This document shows positions 21,608 through 32,026 of a DNA stretch of 64,000 nucleotides, piece by piece. Both the position numbers and the translations under genes were made by a program. This DNA is from Daedaleopsis sinensis. Taxonomy: Eukaryota > Basidiomycota > Agaricomycetes > Polyporales > Polyporaceae. The stretch covers positions 496,001-560,000 of the forward strand of contig CM066306.1 of assembly GCA_033807695.1 (NCBI GenBank), written 5' to 3'. Position 1 is the first letter of the stretch. Each line of letters opens with the position of its first letter. The notes under the pieces are model-generated. The model made no database searches. It was not told the origin of the DNA and worked only from the letters and a program-made list of their open reading frames with translations.

Positions 21608-22735
21608 ACTGTAGATAGATGACCGCTCCGTTAGATTTCTAGTGCGAAGGAGAAATCGGTTGCGTACCTTGGAGAGAGTGGCATACACTATGGAACTTGG
21701 AGGTCGAGGAGAGCTTTTATAGGCCTCCGGGAAAGGCTGTATCATAGCCAGACCAGCCGACGCAGTTCGGCCTACGCCGAACAAAAGAAACCTCGAAGCA
21801 ACGTCGTGGGCTGCTGGCGTTGGCCAGGACGATGTGCGGCACGTTGCAGGAAAAGCGTGCATACGGCGTGTCCACCCGCCCTCAGTGCGAAGAAGCTGAG
21901 CAAAGGACGCGAGTTTTCGACGGTGCTATGCGCATTTGGGATAGAGATGGAACGACGATAATGAGAACAATAGGATCTGATGCAGAACTGCTTGAGCGCT
22001 CACTCACCGTGTCAAGACTCAAGAGTGGCGTGCACAACACTCGGGGCTTGGACCTGGTCGATACACGTTCTGAGGGACTCGTTGCGCATTGAGTTAGAAA
22101 GGATGGTCCGTGAGACACATCACCTCCTGACAGATGGTTCCTGCGGTCACAGCGAGTTAGAATGGCACTCTTTTAGAAGCAAGCCGCACCTAAGGCATAA
22201 GGAGTGGTCGATTTGTACATTGTCCTATGCATGTTGCCCGGCCTCGATGGTATACGAGTGTACAGATCAACCCAGCGAGTAGTCGTCATCGGGATGGTTG
22301 ACTACACAATAAGTATTCAGACTTATCGCCGCTCACAGCGCGGAAGCTTTAAGGCAGTTATCATCACCACGAGCACGAGTTCGTGTGCCCTGGTCATGGT
22401 GCATCGGATCAGCAATGATGACTCCTCCCGCCCCCGGCCGCGAGCTCGATTGAGCTAGAAGTGATGTCGCACAGGCCCACACACGCCTCATGATTCAAGA
22501 CGGGACCTCGCGATAAAGGCGCGCTCACAAGAGTCGGATCTAGGAGAATATGTAAGCACTGTAGCTCAGTACGATGATTGATACTCACCGGGTGTCCACG
22601 AGCGACGTACACCTCTGGCTTCAGCCAATGCCACTCGTAGCGATAACCACAATAAGGTATCAACGAGAATGCAGTCCAAATAGCGAGTTGTACAATGCAA
22701 GAAATTACACCAAGACATCGTGTCGGGATATCCGG
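21608..22735. other. Intergenic, no recognised gene
   Basis: Contains the upstream region of the membrane protein gene and the 3' flank of the PAXX-like gene. Short frames (for example 22204-22458 plus) lack motifs and splice context. Confidence 0.5.
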
Positions 22736-24200
22736 CTACTCTTCATCACTCTCGAACTCGAGAGCCTGATACTTGCGCGCCTTCTTCGTCGGGTTAGCCA
22801 ACGACGCACCCTTGGGGCGCGTAACCGCAGCGACCTTCGCTTCTGGAGATGATCGATCAGATACGCGCTCCCAACCGCACAAACCACAGCGGCGCCCGCG
22901 GGGAGCAAGCGGTCCGCGAGGACGTACTTGGCAACGGCAGGAGTTTGGACGGGCTTGTCATGATCGCGTCTTGTTTGCGCTTCGCCTTCTGGAGTTCCGC
23001 CTTGAGGGCTTCGATCTCCTCCTCCGCTTCCGCTGCCTTTCGCTTGTACCGCGTCTCTGAGGCGGTCGACTCGGCTTCTGGAGCTGCCTTCGCCTTCGCC
23101 TTGTCTCTGCTTTTTGTTCTTGGTGGAGTGCTGTGTTTTGTCCTCGTCAGAGGGTCTGGACTAGGTGACCGTCGAGACACGGCCTTTCCAGAGGAACTTG
23201 TACCTGGGTCACGAATACCGAGATCAGCGCAGAGATGTGCGGATCCTACTTGTTGGCGACGGTACGTGTCTCTCCTCGATGGGAATGACGCTAACAAATG
23301 AGTGGAACGCACCTGCAGCATGTTTCGCTGTAGAGGCAACTTTCGGACTATCTAGTTCGTACGCGGCAGACGTGCTTGGGTGAAGGCGACACCTCCGTGA
23401 CTGTGCCTGTAACGCGATCTGTACGCAACAGTTCGGGTGAGTACGTGCCACATTGTACAGCCACCGGTCCATGCATGGTGGACAGACTCTCGTGTTATCA
23501 GACATTTATAGACCTTCTCAGCAGTTAAAACAGGTCTCTACCAGTGGCTGTCCGCAGGGAAATCGCGCTAGCAGAGATGCGTCCCACGCTGGCGGTCAGA
23601 GCAGTGGACAGAGCATGTGGAGGGAGTGGTTCGGAAGCCGCGTCAAATTGTCAGAGGTACACATACCTCTGCGAAGATTGTGACAGCAAACGCCGCTGCT
23701 TCTGAGGGTGGAAGTTCAACGAGGGGAACACGGATAGGCGTCTTCGCGCTCGTCCTTAGGACCAACTAGACCAGCGTGTCAAGTTGGTTTCAGCATGCAC
23801 ATGCCGTGTGGTTTAGGTCCACGATGACCTACTTCTATCGCTGCGCCTTTAGCAGAGCTCCAGTCAGCTATCGAGATTTCGCCTTTGATGAATGTGTCGG
23901 CCACCTTCTCCACAAATGTCTCGAGGAGGAAGGACGAAACCTTCGATCCCTAGGACTTGGGAGGTTAGGTTATGCCCTTCAATGAGAGCTCTCCGCACGT
24001 ACGACCGTGTTCTTGACATCCTTGTCCGTCCACCGCCCTCTCCACCACCTCCCTTCAGTCCCGGTTAAGCCAACATGCACCGTCCAACTCGCGTCGTCCA
24101 CCGAAGAGATGATCACGAAACGCGCCGAGCCCTGGTAGATCACTTGAATGAGTTCATCAAGAGAGGTAAAGTAAGACAGAATATCTGAGTCTGAAGACAT
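22736..24200 (-). CDS. PAXX-like (XRCC4-superfamily) non-homologous end-joining factor, candidate
   Basis: Six exons join in frame on the minus strand: 24200-24003, 23949-23833, 23765-23667, 23418-23313, 23245-22928 and 22842-22736, giving 314 residues. Exons 1-3 form a small head-like domain: FVIISSVDDASWTVHVG, WWRGRWTDKDVKNTV, then LETFVEKVADTFIKGEISI.DW and beta-like LVLRTS...RVPLVELPPSEAAAF. A polar serine/proline linker follows, then a charged coiled coil (about residues 232-258, KRKAAEAEEEIEALKAELQK) and a basic tail. The last residues, SLANPTKKARK....EFESDEE, resemble the C-terminal Ku-binding peptide of animal PAXX (SLINPG..SKK...VDFDET, from memory). Head, coiled coil and Ku-binding tail together match the XRCC4/XLF/PAXX architecture, so a role in stabilising Ku at DNA breaks is inferred. 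The exon model is strong because every junction keeps frame; the family call is moderate. It shares a 333-bp promoter with the NRK1 gene. Confidence 0.6.
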
Positions 24201-24533
24201 GGTAATCAGGTCGTAATGAAGTCAAAGTCAACAAAGACTCGAACAGCCGCGGCGGCGTGGAGGAGTAGATCGCGGGAGGAAGGAGACGCCCATAAGTGAT
24301 GTGTACTTATCTTATCTTATCTCACGGAGATCGGCTCCTCTGCCGGTGACTCTGTAGCATTGACTAGCAACTTGTGCAAGGTTCAACTTGTCGTTGTACT
24401 ACACTTGCACTAATATCCTTCTACTCCGACTACTACCTAGTAAGTTCATTCTTTATGACCGTGAAGCTCACCGTAGGACACTCATGCCCATTTACCGCAA
24501 AGGTGGGAGGAACTGGACCATTAAGTACTAAAC
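24201..24533. promoter_or_regulatory. Shared divergent promoter of the PAXX-like gene and NRK1
   Basis: 333 bp between opposing start codons. It contains a triple TTATC run (see next entry). No clear TATA box. Confidence 0.5.
24307..24321. promoter_or_regulatory. Three contiguous TTATC (GATAA) motifs
   Basis: TTATCTTATCTTATC gives three head-to-tail GATA-factor core sites (GATAA on the minus strand) at 5-bp steps. Fungal GATA regulators (nitrogen, iron, light) bind such cores. Binding is inferred only. Confidence 0.4.
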
Positions 24534-25734
24534 ATGGATCGTGCAGAAGATTCAAGGAACCCCAAGACCCAGGTAATATTGGTCGGGATCGGGTGCGTAC
24601 TGTAGGTTTAGCATTGAAGAAGTTCTTACATTGTTTCAGAGGTGCAACATGCTCGGGAAAGACTACGTTAGCGAAGCATCTTCGGAGGATACTGCCCAAC
24701 AGCGTCATCGTGCACCAAGATGTGCGTGCACTTCCCCATCGTCGATCAAAGAGCACCCTGTCTGACTGGTAATCAAAGGACTTTGCTCCTGTGCGTCCAT
24801 ACCATGGCCATGACTGGCGCATCACTCTCATTCACCTACAAATCCTTTGCAGCCGCAGGAGTTGGTGCCGATCCATCCAAAGTATGGTGTACAGGATTGG
24901 GACAGAGCAGAAGGAGCCATCGATTGGTCAAGGATGGTCAAGGCTTTGAAGGAGGTATGTCTATCAACTTTACGCTTGGTTCCAGGAGCCCTCAATCCCC
25001 TCAGGTCAAACGCACTGGAGTTATACCCCCAGAACATGTCTCGCACGACCATCTCAACGAGCAGAAGGACATCCCAATCGACGACGCTATCTACCAGAAA
25101 TGGAAAGCTCAGTTCGAACGAATAGCGCAGCAGCATCAAGAGAAGCGCGAACAAGTCAAGTGGGTGATAGTCGATGGCTTCCTACTCTATTGGCATCCGG
25201 TACGACGTTTGCTCGGCCCCTATCCCGCGAAACACTGACACGGCAGAGGATAGGAGGTCGTGGACATGCTGAACTACCGCATCTTCCTGCGCGTCCCCCA
25301 CGATGTTTTGAAGCAGCGAAGACACGACAGACACGGCTACCACACCGCAGGTAGGAGCGCCTTCCGCCGCTGTCTCCGCACTTGATTGCGCCCAGTCCTG
25401 ACGCTTCTCCTTCCTCCGCACTTCCTCGTAACCCCGCACCTTATATCCGCGCTGTCGCCGTCGGCCGAAACGTGTCCTGCGACGAACCGCCCGCCGCGTC
25501 CCCGGAGTCCAATCCGATCCAGAGGGCAGCCTATGGCGCGATCCGCCCCAGTACTGGGAGCAGATCGTGTGGCCGGCGTATGTTGAGGCGCACGCAGGCA
25601 TCCTTGAGGGCGGAGATGTCGAGCACGGGAAGTCGAACGGAAAGGTGGCGGGGCTGCTCCTGTTCGACGGGCTGGAGCTAAGCATGAGCGAGATGGTCGG
25701 GCAGGTGTGCAAGCTTCTAGAGACAGGCTCGTGA
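24534..25734 (+). CDS. NRK1: Nicotinamide riboside kinase
   Basis: Phosphorylates nicotinamide riboside (and the nicotinic acid form) with ATP to give NMN or NaMN for NAD+ salvage, in the cytosol. Seven exons (24534-24592, 24640-24721, 24779-24790, 24859-24954, 25005-25199, 25254-25350, 25523-25734) keep frame for 250 residues, slightly longer than the usual ~200-240. The P-loop GATCSGKTTLAKHL follows the strand VILVGIG. HQDDFAP gives the catalytic/Mg-binding Asp region; exon 3 is a 12-nt microexon encoding DFAP. YGVQDWDRAEGAIDW matches the substrate-binding section. WVIVDGFLLYWHP is the family's (V/L)(D/E)GFLLF strand, and the lid region is RIFLRVPHDVLKQRR. The C-terminal DPPQYWEQIVWPAYVE matches DPPGYFD..VWP.Y. 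The call is firm. Confidence 0.9.
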
Positions 25735-25983
25735 TGATACACTGCAGTATAGGATCCGGAGACGAAGATCGACGACTTAGTAGACATAGACATGGGCACG
25801 GTTCATATGTCGGCGTGATGACAACTCCGACGAATTTGTATTGGTCGGCCCCGGGATTCACATGTCCGCGCGCCGTGATTCAGGTGACCCGGTTCGGGCA
25901 GTAGAAGAGCCTTGTCGCGCTCCTCCTTCTCCTCCTCCTGTCCTCCTCCTCCTCCACATCCTATCTCATTCAACTTACAAGCA
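25735..25983 (+). promoter_or_regulatory. Promoter of the fumarate reductase gene with pyrimidine tract
   Basis: A C/T-rich run (TCCTCC repeats, about 25918-25958) lies just before the ATG at 25984, typical of highly expressed fungal genes. The NRK1 3' end is 249 bp upstream. Confidence 0.4.
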
Positions 25984-28171
25984 ATGGCTCAGGTCATCGT
26001 TGTCGGTGGTGGTCTTGCAGGTCTCTCGGCCGCACACACGCTCCTCGAGCGCGGTGCTAGCGTGCTGCTCCTCGACAAGCAACCGTGAGTGCTGTTCACT
26101 TATGGTGACGTAGTACTAGGGGCCTTCGATCGACTGCTTGTCGCGCGCGTGGGTGGAAAGGGTTGGGGAAGGAGTCACAGGACCGCACAATGGACGTCTG
26201 CAAGGTGCTTTGAGTGAGTTGAAGCGCAGTGAGCTGCTAGGAGACACACGACCGGAATCATTGGGAGAGGACCCGCCGCACCCTCTGGTACAGCTCCTGT
26301 TCCCCGCTGACGAAACACTCTTTGCTTCAGATTCATGGGTGGTAACTCTACTAAGGCGACCTCAGGCATCAACGGCGCCGGCACACAGACGCAGCAGGAG
26401 CTCAACATCCCGGACAGCGCGAAGCAGTTCTTCGAGGACACCAAGCGTTCGGTGCGTCGCTGCGTTCGTGGCCCATTGCCATCGTGTACTGACGCAGCCC
26501 ACTCAGGCTCGCGACCTTGCCCGTGATGACCTCATTCGCGTCCTCACCGGTCGCTCTGGCGACGCCGTCAACTGGCTCCAGGACAAGTTTGGCCTCGATC
26601 TCTCCAAGGTTGCCCGTCTGGGTGGCCACACCCATCCCCGGACACATCGAGGCAACGCGCAGTTCCCCGGCATGGTCATCACCTACGCGCAGATGGAGCG
26701 TCTCGAAGATCTCGCCGAGAGCACTCCCGACCGTGTCAAGATCAAGAAGAAGGCGCGTGTCACCCAGCTCGTCAAGGACGAGTCCGGCGCCGTCATCGGT
26801 GTCGAGTACGAGCACAACGGCAAGACCGAGACCGCGTACGGCCCCGTCGTCCTTGCCACCGGTGGTTACGCCGCCGACTTCACCTCCGACTCTCTGCTGA
26901 AGAAGTATCGTCCTGAGTTCTGGGATCTCCCCACCACGAACGGTGAGCACTGCACTGGTGACGGTCACAAGCTCGCCCTTGCGATCGGTGCGAACGCGGT
27001 CGACCTCGAGAAGGTCCAGGTTCACCCGACCGGTCTCGTCGACCCCAACGAGCCCAATGCGAAGGTCAAGTTCCTAGCCGCAGAGGCGCTCCGTGGTGTT
27101 GGCGGCCTGCTCCTCGACAACACTGGTAAGCGCTTCGTCGACGAGCTGCAGCACCGTGACTTCGTGACTGGCAAGATGTGGGAGAACGGCAAGGTATGTC
27201 GTTCTCCCTGTCCCTCGTGACGTCCTCAATATCCCTGACCATCTACAACCCTGCACAGTTCCCCATCCGCCTTGTCCTTAACGGCCCCGCCTCCAAGGAG
27301 ATTGAGTGGCACTGCAAGCACTACGTCGGCCGTGGACTCATGAAGCGCTTCGAGAACGGCGAGGCCCTCGCGAAAGAGATGGGCATCACGCCCGAGGTCC
27401 TCAAGAAGACGTTCGATGAGTACAACGAGGTCACGCGGACAAAGAAGGACCCTTTCGGCAAGAAGTTTTTCGCGCCCGGCGAGTGGAAGATGGACGACTA
27501 CTTCAACGTCGCAATGATGACCCCAGTTCTCCACTATACGATGGGTGGTCTCGAAATCGACGCCGAGTCTCGCGTCCTGGGCACGTCTGGCAAACCCATT
27601 CCCGGTCTCTTCGCCGCCGGTGAAGTCGCAGGCGGCGTCCACGGTGCCAACCGTCTCGGCGGCAGCTCTCTGCTCGGCTGCGTCGTCTTCGGTCGCGTCA
27701 GCGGTGACTCCGCTGCCTCGTACTTGCTCCAGAGGCTCGGGCCCGTCGCCGAGAAGGCCGCGGGTCGTCTCGGTGCCGTCGCTGGCCACCTTGGAGCAGA
27801 GAGCTCGAAGCCCGCTCCCGCTCCCGCTGCTGCGTCAGTAGAGAAGAAGACAGAATCTGCTCCGTCAGGCCCGGGGGCCTCCACGTACAGCGCCGAGGAG
27901 GTCGCGAAGCACAACAAGAAGGACGACTGCTGGGTGATCATTGACGGCAAAGTGCTCGACGTCACGGGCTTCCTGCCCGACCACCCTGGAGGCGAGAAGG
28001 CGATCATCCTGTACGCCGGCCGCGATGCGACTGAGGAGTTCAATATGCTTCACGATCCCAAGGTGCGCTTTCCGTGTCTTAGCTTTGTCGAGAGCGATGG
28101 CTGAATCTATGTCGCTCTAGGTTATTCCTCGATACGCACCGGAGTCAGTGATCGGTTCGTTGAAGAAGTAG
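25984..28171 (+). CDS. OSM1: Soluble fumarate reductase (flavoprotein) with C-terminal cytochrome b5 domain
   Basis: Reduces fumarate to succinate using FAD; in yeast Osm1/Frd1 re-oxidise FADH2 under low oxygen and support oxidative protein folding. Five exons (25984-26084, 26331-26451, 26507-27193, 27259-28062, 28121-28171) give 587 residues. The N-terminus is an FAD-binding Rossmann motif, [17 protein letters not shown], followed by [16 protein letters not shown]. The active-site region is [11 protein letters not shown], with HPTGLVDP and, near the end of the flavin domain, [20 protein letters not shown]. After an Ala/Pro linker, a cytochrome b5 domain follows ([19 protein letters not shown], then [12 protein letters not shown] with the haem-ligand His in HPGG, and Arg-Asp-Ala-Thr). 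No signal peptide is visible, so cytosolic or peri-organellar location is unclear. The fused b5 domain may supply electrons directly (inference). Confidence 0.9.
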
Positions 28172-28978
28172 ACAGTGCTTTCAGACTTAGTAGACTTGGT
28201 ATACCGTTCACACGCTATCGCACGCTGTGGTTGTAGTCTAATGTATCTATTATTCTCTCGCTGGAGCCTTGTTGTACTCACCACGCAACCCTATTTTGAC
28301 GTGCACCGCTCTGATTCGATGTCCACACAAAAGACATCATCTCACCAATCATATCACGGTCAATGCGAGGTGACTGAGTTGCGTCCTGTACGGCGCAGGC
28401 GCCAGCGTCAGTTGGAGTGTGCGCCACTGGTGGCATTCCCGAGACACAACGTGTACATGCATAATAGGAGAAGTGTGGTACTGAGTACTCGGAACGCTGA
28501 GCTCGTCGTAGTACATATGTATCGCATTGCGACCCAACCGAGGAAGGATTACTATACTGGTGGGGTTCGTCGGGTCGTTCCGGGGTGAACATAAGTGAAC
28601 CAACCGCCACATTTGCCATTTTCCCGCGAGAATCATGTTACCCAAGGCGCCAATTGACCCTTCTCCTCCGACCCAACACGGCGCATATTCTCCTGTTGGC
28701 TCAGAGATCGATCTCTGAAGATCAGTAAGAAGACTTACAACAAAGTCTCTGAAACAATAGGTACGTGCTACTTACCGACATATGTGCACGGCTCAAGCTT
28801 TCATGACAGCGATAGGCTTTCGCGCAGCACAGGATTATGGTTCACAATTGTGATGTTGGGCACTGGCCGTCGGCAATCTGGTAGACTCTGCCAAATATGA
28901 CATTACTGCTGGACACACTCGCCTACGCATACTGGGACCTATCCGGAATTGTTCGCGGCTCGAGCGTAGCGGAGGGAG
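28172..28978. other. Intergenic, no recognised gene
   Basis: Holds the 3' flank of the fumarate reductase gene and upstream sequence of the F-box gene. Two overlapping frames (28278-28619 minus, 28175-28588 plus) show no motif. Confidence 0.5.
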
Positions 28979-28985
28979 TATAAAG
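28979..28985 (+). promoter_or_regulatory. TATA box of the F-box-like gene
   Basis: TATAAAG, 480 bp upstream of the ATG at 29466. The intervening leader contains two probable 5'-UTR introns (29275-29338 and 29392-29460 by splice-site pattern). An in-frame stop near 29253 supports the leader being untranslated. Confidence 0.5.
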
Positions 28986-29465
28986 CAGCGTCTGCCCGCT
29001 GTCGTAACGCCTCGGAATTCACCTCAATCAGGAAGTCTCTCGCTCAGTTTAGCTTTATACTCCTACTCCCACACCCTTCTGCTACCACCCTTCACATCCC
29101 TTGCATTGTCGACACTCGCTACCGCCCCGTCTCTTCACGCAGGGTCTCCGCATACCTGAACCTCGGTAGTTCGCAGTCCATTGAAGTACCGCCTCCCGAG
29201 CTTCTCGTCGGCGTAAGCTCAACTCAAGGCCAATCTCCCTAGCATTTGTGTAGCGTTCTACAAGGCAGCCGCAGGTACGTCTATCACTCTCGCTCTACCC
29301 TTCGCTGGCACTGTGCTGACCTTTAGCCCCTAAACAGACGTCCTTCGGCGACATCTTCTACTACTATCAACTCGAATTGCTGGATCGACGTCGTGAGTAC
29401 TTGTCATATGTTCGCAGTCCATCGGTCAGGAAGAGTACTTACAGCCTGCGCTTCATATAGTCAAG

Positions 29466-30697
29466 ATGATCTCGCACTACAGCTGGGCCCCCGTCGATAT
29501 CAACTGCCTCCCGCTCGAGGTGCTCCTCCTCGTCTTCAAGAACCTCGACTGTGCAAGCCTGCGGTCATGCGTGTGCACCTGCCGCGTGTGGAGCTCTCTG
29601 TGCAAGCCTGACCTATACAAGTACCCGTGCCTGTCTAGTGAAAACGGGCTGGCGTCGTTCGTAAAGGTCCTCAATTCTCAGCGAGAGCTCCCTGCGATCG
29701 TCCGCGAACTCCACATCCGTGGGTACGCCGACCTCGGGTTATTTTCGACCTGGGTGTTGGACGTGCCTGTGCAGCTCGTCAAGCTCGTGCCCCATGTGCG
29801 CGCGCTGACGTTCGAGAGCATTCATCATGAGCTCATCCACAAGGAACGCACCGAGTTCTGGACAAGCATCAACGGCTTTCGGAGCGTCACAGAGCTCGTA
29901 TTCAAGAACAGCCATCTCAGGCGCATGGAGGATCTCCGCGAGATGTTGTCCTTCTTACCCGCGCTCAACACGCTCACCCTGTCACACGTCAACTGGGAGG
30001 CGGCCGACAAGATGCCCCTGAACGCTGGTGAGAGATGGGAATGGAGGCCCTTGTCTCTGCGCACGCTCCGGCTCCTCTCTCTGGTCAGGGTGAAAGAATA
30101 CAAGGATGTGTTCTCGTGGCTCGATCGCACGAGCCTTCGCGAACTGGACATGCAGTACGTCCCATGGCAAGCACTCCCTACCGTCGAGGAGTTCCTCGCC
30201 CAGAAGCAAGTTTCTCTGGAGGCCCTCACGTTCTCTCCTATCATCCCGGAGAGAGCCCGTCTCAGTGAGTGTCTCTCGGTCCTAATAATCCGCGCTTGGG
30301 CTGACCGTTCACAGGGAAAGTCCGTAGCTTCCTGCAGGTCCTTCAGACACAGCGCGCTCTCTCAGCCATCCATCTGTATGTCATAGACATCAACCTGATG
30401 GAGTGGGTGTCTTGGCTGTTCGACGAGACGTCGAGCCATCCGATCGCGCGAATCGCGCTCGACTTCACTCTCGACATCGCCAACGCGACGGCCACGGGAC
30501 AATCCTGGCTCAGTATGAACGATCGGCTGTCGCGGTACTGGCGGGAGACCCTCCAAGACGTCACGCTCACCCACAACCCCACGGCCAACTTCATCCGCCA
30601 TGAACTGGTTCCTCGTATGCTGATGTCGCGCTTCCCTGACCTGGAGGCGAGAGGGATCCTCCACACGCGCCTTGGAGTCCACTATATGGACAATTAA
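29466..30697 (+). CDS. F-box-like domain protein
   Basis: Two exons (29466-30264 and 30315-30697) give 393 residues. The N-terminus contains an F-box-like pattern: INCLPLEVLLLVFKNLDCASLRSC, then VCRVWSSLC. F-box proteins bind Skp1 and bring substrates to SCF ubiquitin ligases. The rest is a loosely repetitive leucine-rich sequence (for example SLRTLRLLSLVRVKEY and LRELDMQYVPWQALP), in keeping with a degenerate leucine-rich substrate-binding part, which is common in the large basidiomycete F-box families. Substrate unknown. The start was chosen because the upstream frame has a stop and lacks another Met. Confidence 0.7.
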
Positions 30698-32026
30698 GCT
30701 GGCTTTTGCCCGACTCTTAGTTGGATCCCTTGTACAGACACTTTCTGCCTGTCCTACAATCACATGTATCTTGTGTATCATATTGCGTTGGACTCGGTAT
30801 TGGACATAGTCACTACTGTACTACATGCACTTCTACCACCTGTCTCTGAAAGTTAACCATGGCCCAAGTTGTCGGACAATTTTTTTCCTATGCAACCTCC
30901 AACTCTGGTGATCGCTCAGTATCGGCCATCTTGTGGACAAAATTGCTGAGAATACTGCCCATACCGCCGTAGTAGGTCGAGGGGTACTGATGTGATCATC
31001 ATCTTGACAACGGCTTGTGTGATGCCACTTGGCTGTAAGGGCACAAGTGATGCACATCTTGCGTAGCCCCTTGTCTCCCCTAGGCAGACGATGAGGACCT
31101 ATTGATAACCTATTGTCGGGAGGGAAGGACGATCTTACAACCGTAGCCCCCTGCAGCTGATCAATATCCAGTGCAAAGTTGGACGCCACAGACACCTTGA
31201 AGGCGCTGTGACCGTCGCAGTCCCAATCTGGCGGAAACCCGGCCCAAAGAGGCAATGGTTTCGCATCTGCCTTATAAATCGACTCTCCTCATGCCCCCAC
31301 TCGCTTGCCCCCTTCCCCCCCTCCCAGCTCGCCCCCAGCTCGCCAGTACTAGTAGCATACCCGGGTCGACGTCCAGTGACACCCAAGAGTTGGCTTCTTT
31401 CAATATCAACACTTTTCCCCACATATTGGTCGCGATCTGAGAGCACTGTATGTGCATTGTGCAAGCAACGCTCAGAACACCACAAACTAGCTATAGTGCT
31501 CAGCTCCGCGAGTCGTAGAAGGTCGTGAGGCTCTCTGTGAGTTTGTGTAGTGCGTTTTAATGACTTTTTCATCAATGTCAAGCTGATCATGACCAAACAT
31601 TAGGCCATCGCGCGCAGTCGCCCAAGTGTTGCGATTGAGCGCGATACTTACTCTTGGCCATGGTTACGTATGGGTCCGAGATGACCGTGCCTCTCTTGCG
31701 CTGAGTACGTCTTGGAGAACTTCATTATCGAGCCCATGATTCGCGCTCGGGAGGCCAATCACAGGATTGCCACGGCCGAGAGACGAGAAGGGGGATGATG
31801 CATCACTATCCCACATCCCCGGCGTACAGCGTCCATCGCCTGTGAGCATCCTCTGCGTCCGACCGTTTGGACCGGTCCAGGACCCGCCTCACTCGGGTCT
31901 TCTCTTGCTTGGCCCGAGGTACGCTAGAGACGACGGCTGCCCTGACACGCCCTTCTATTTCACCTGGCCTGCTCCTCGTCCTTTCTTCTTCCTCCCCTCT
32001 TGTTTTCGTTTCGACAGCCACCCAAG
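30698..32026. other. Long intergenic region, no recognised gene
   Basis: About 1.3 kb. Frames on both strands between 30833 and 31600 lack motifs. C/T-rich sequence just before 32027 is probably the sedolisin promoter and leader. Confidence 0.5.

Noticed and set aside
21188..21622. 144-residue plus-strand frame
   Set aside because: Glu/Arg/Asp-rich shadow of the membrane protein gene on the other strand.
20978..21862. Longer version (294 residues) of the membrane protein starting at 21862
   Set aside because: The extra N-terminal residues look non-coding. The ATG at 21607 begins a plausible polar N-terminus.
23120..23204. Possible intron inside exon 5 of the PAXX-like gene (GTACAAG...CACCTAG)
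   Set aside because: Removing it (about 43 nt) leads directly to a stop, whereas the read-through keeps the frame to the conserved tail.
26402..27025. 207-residue minus-strand frame
   Set aside because: Antisense to the conserved flavin domain of the fumarate reductase.
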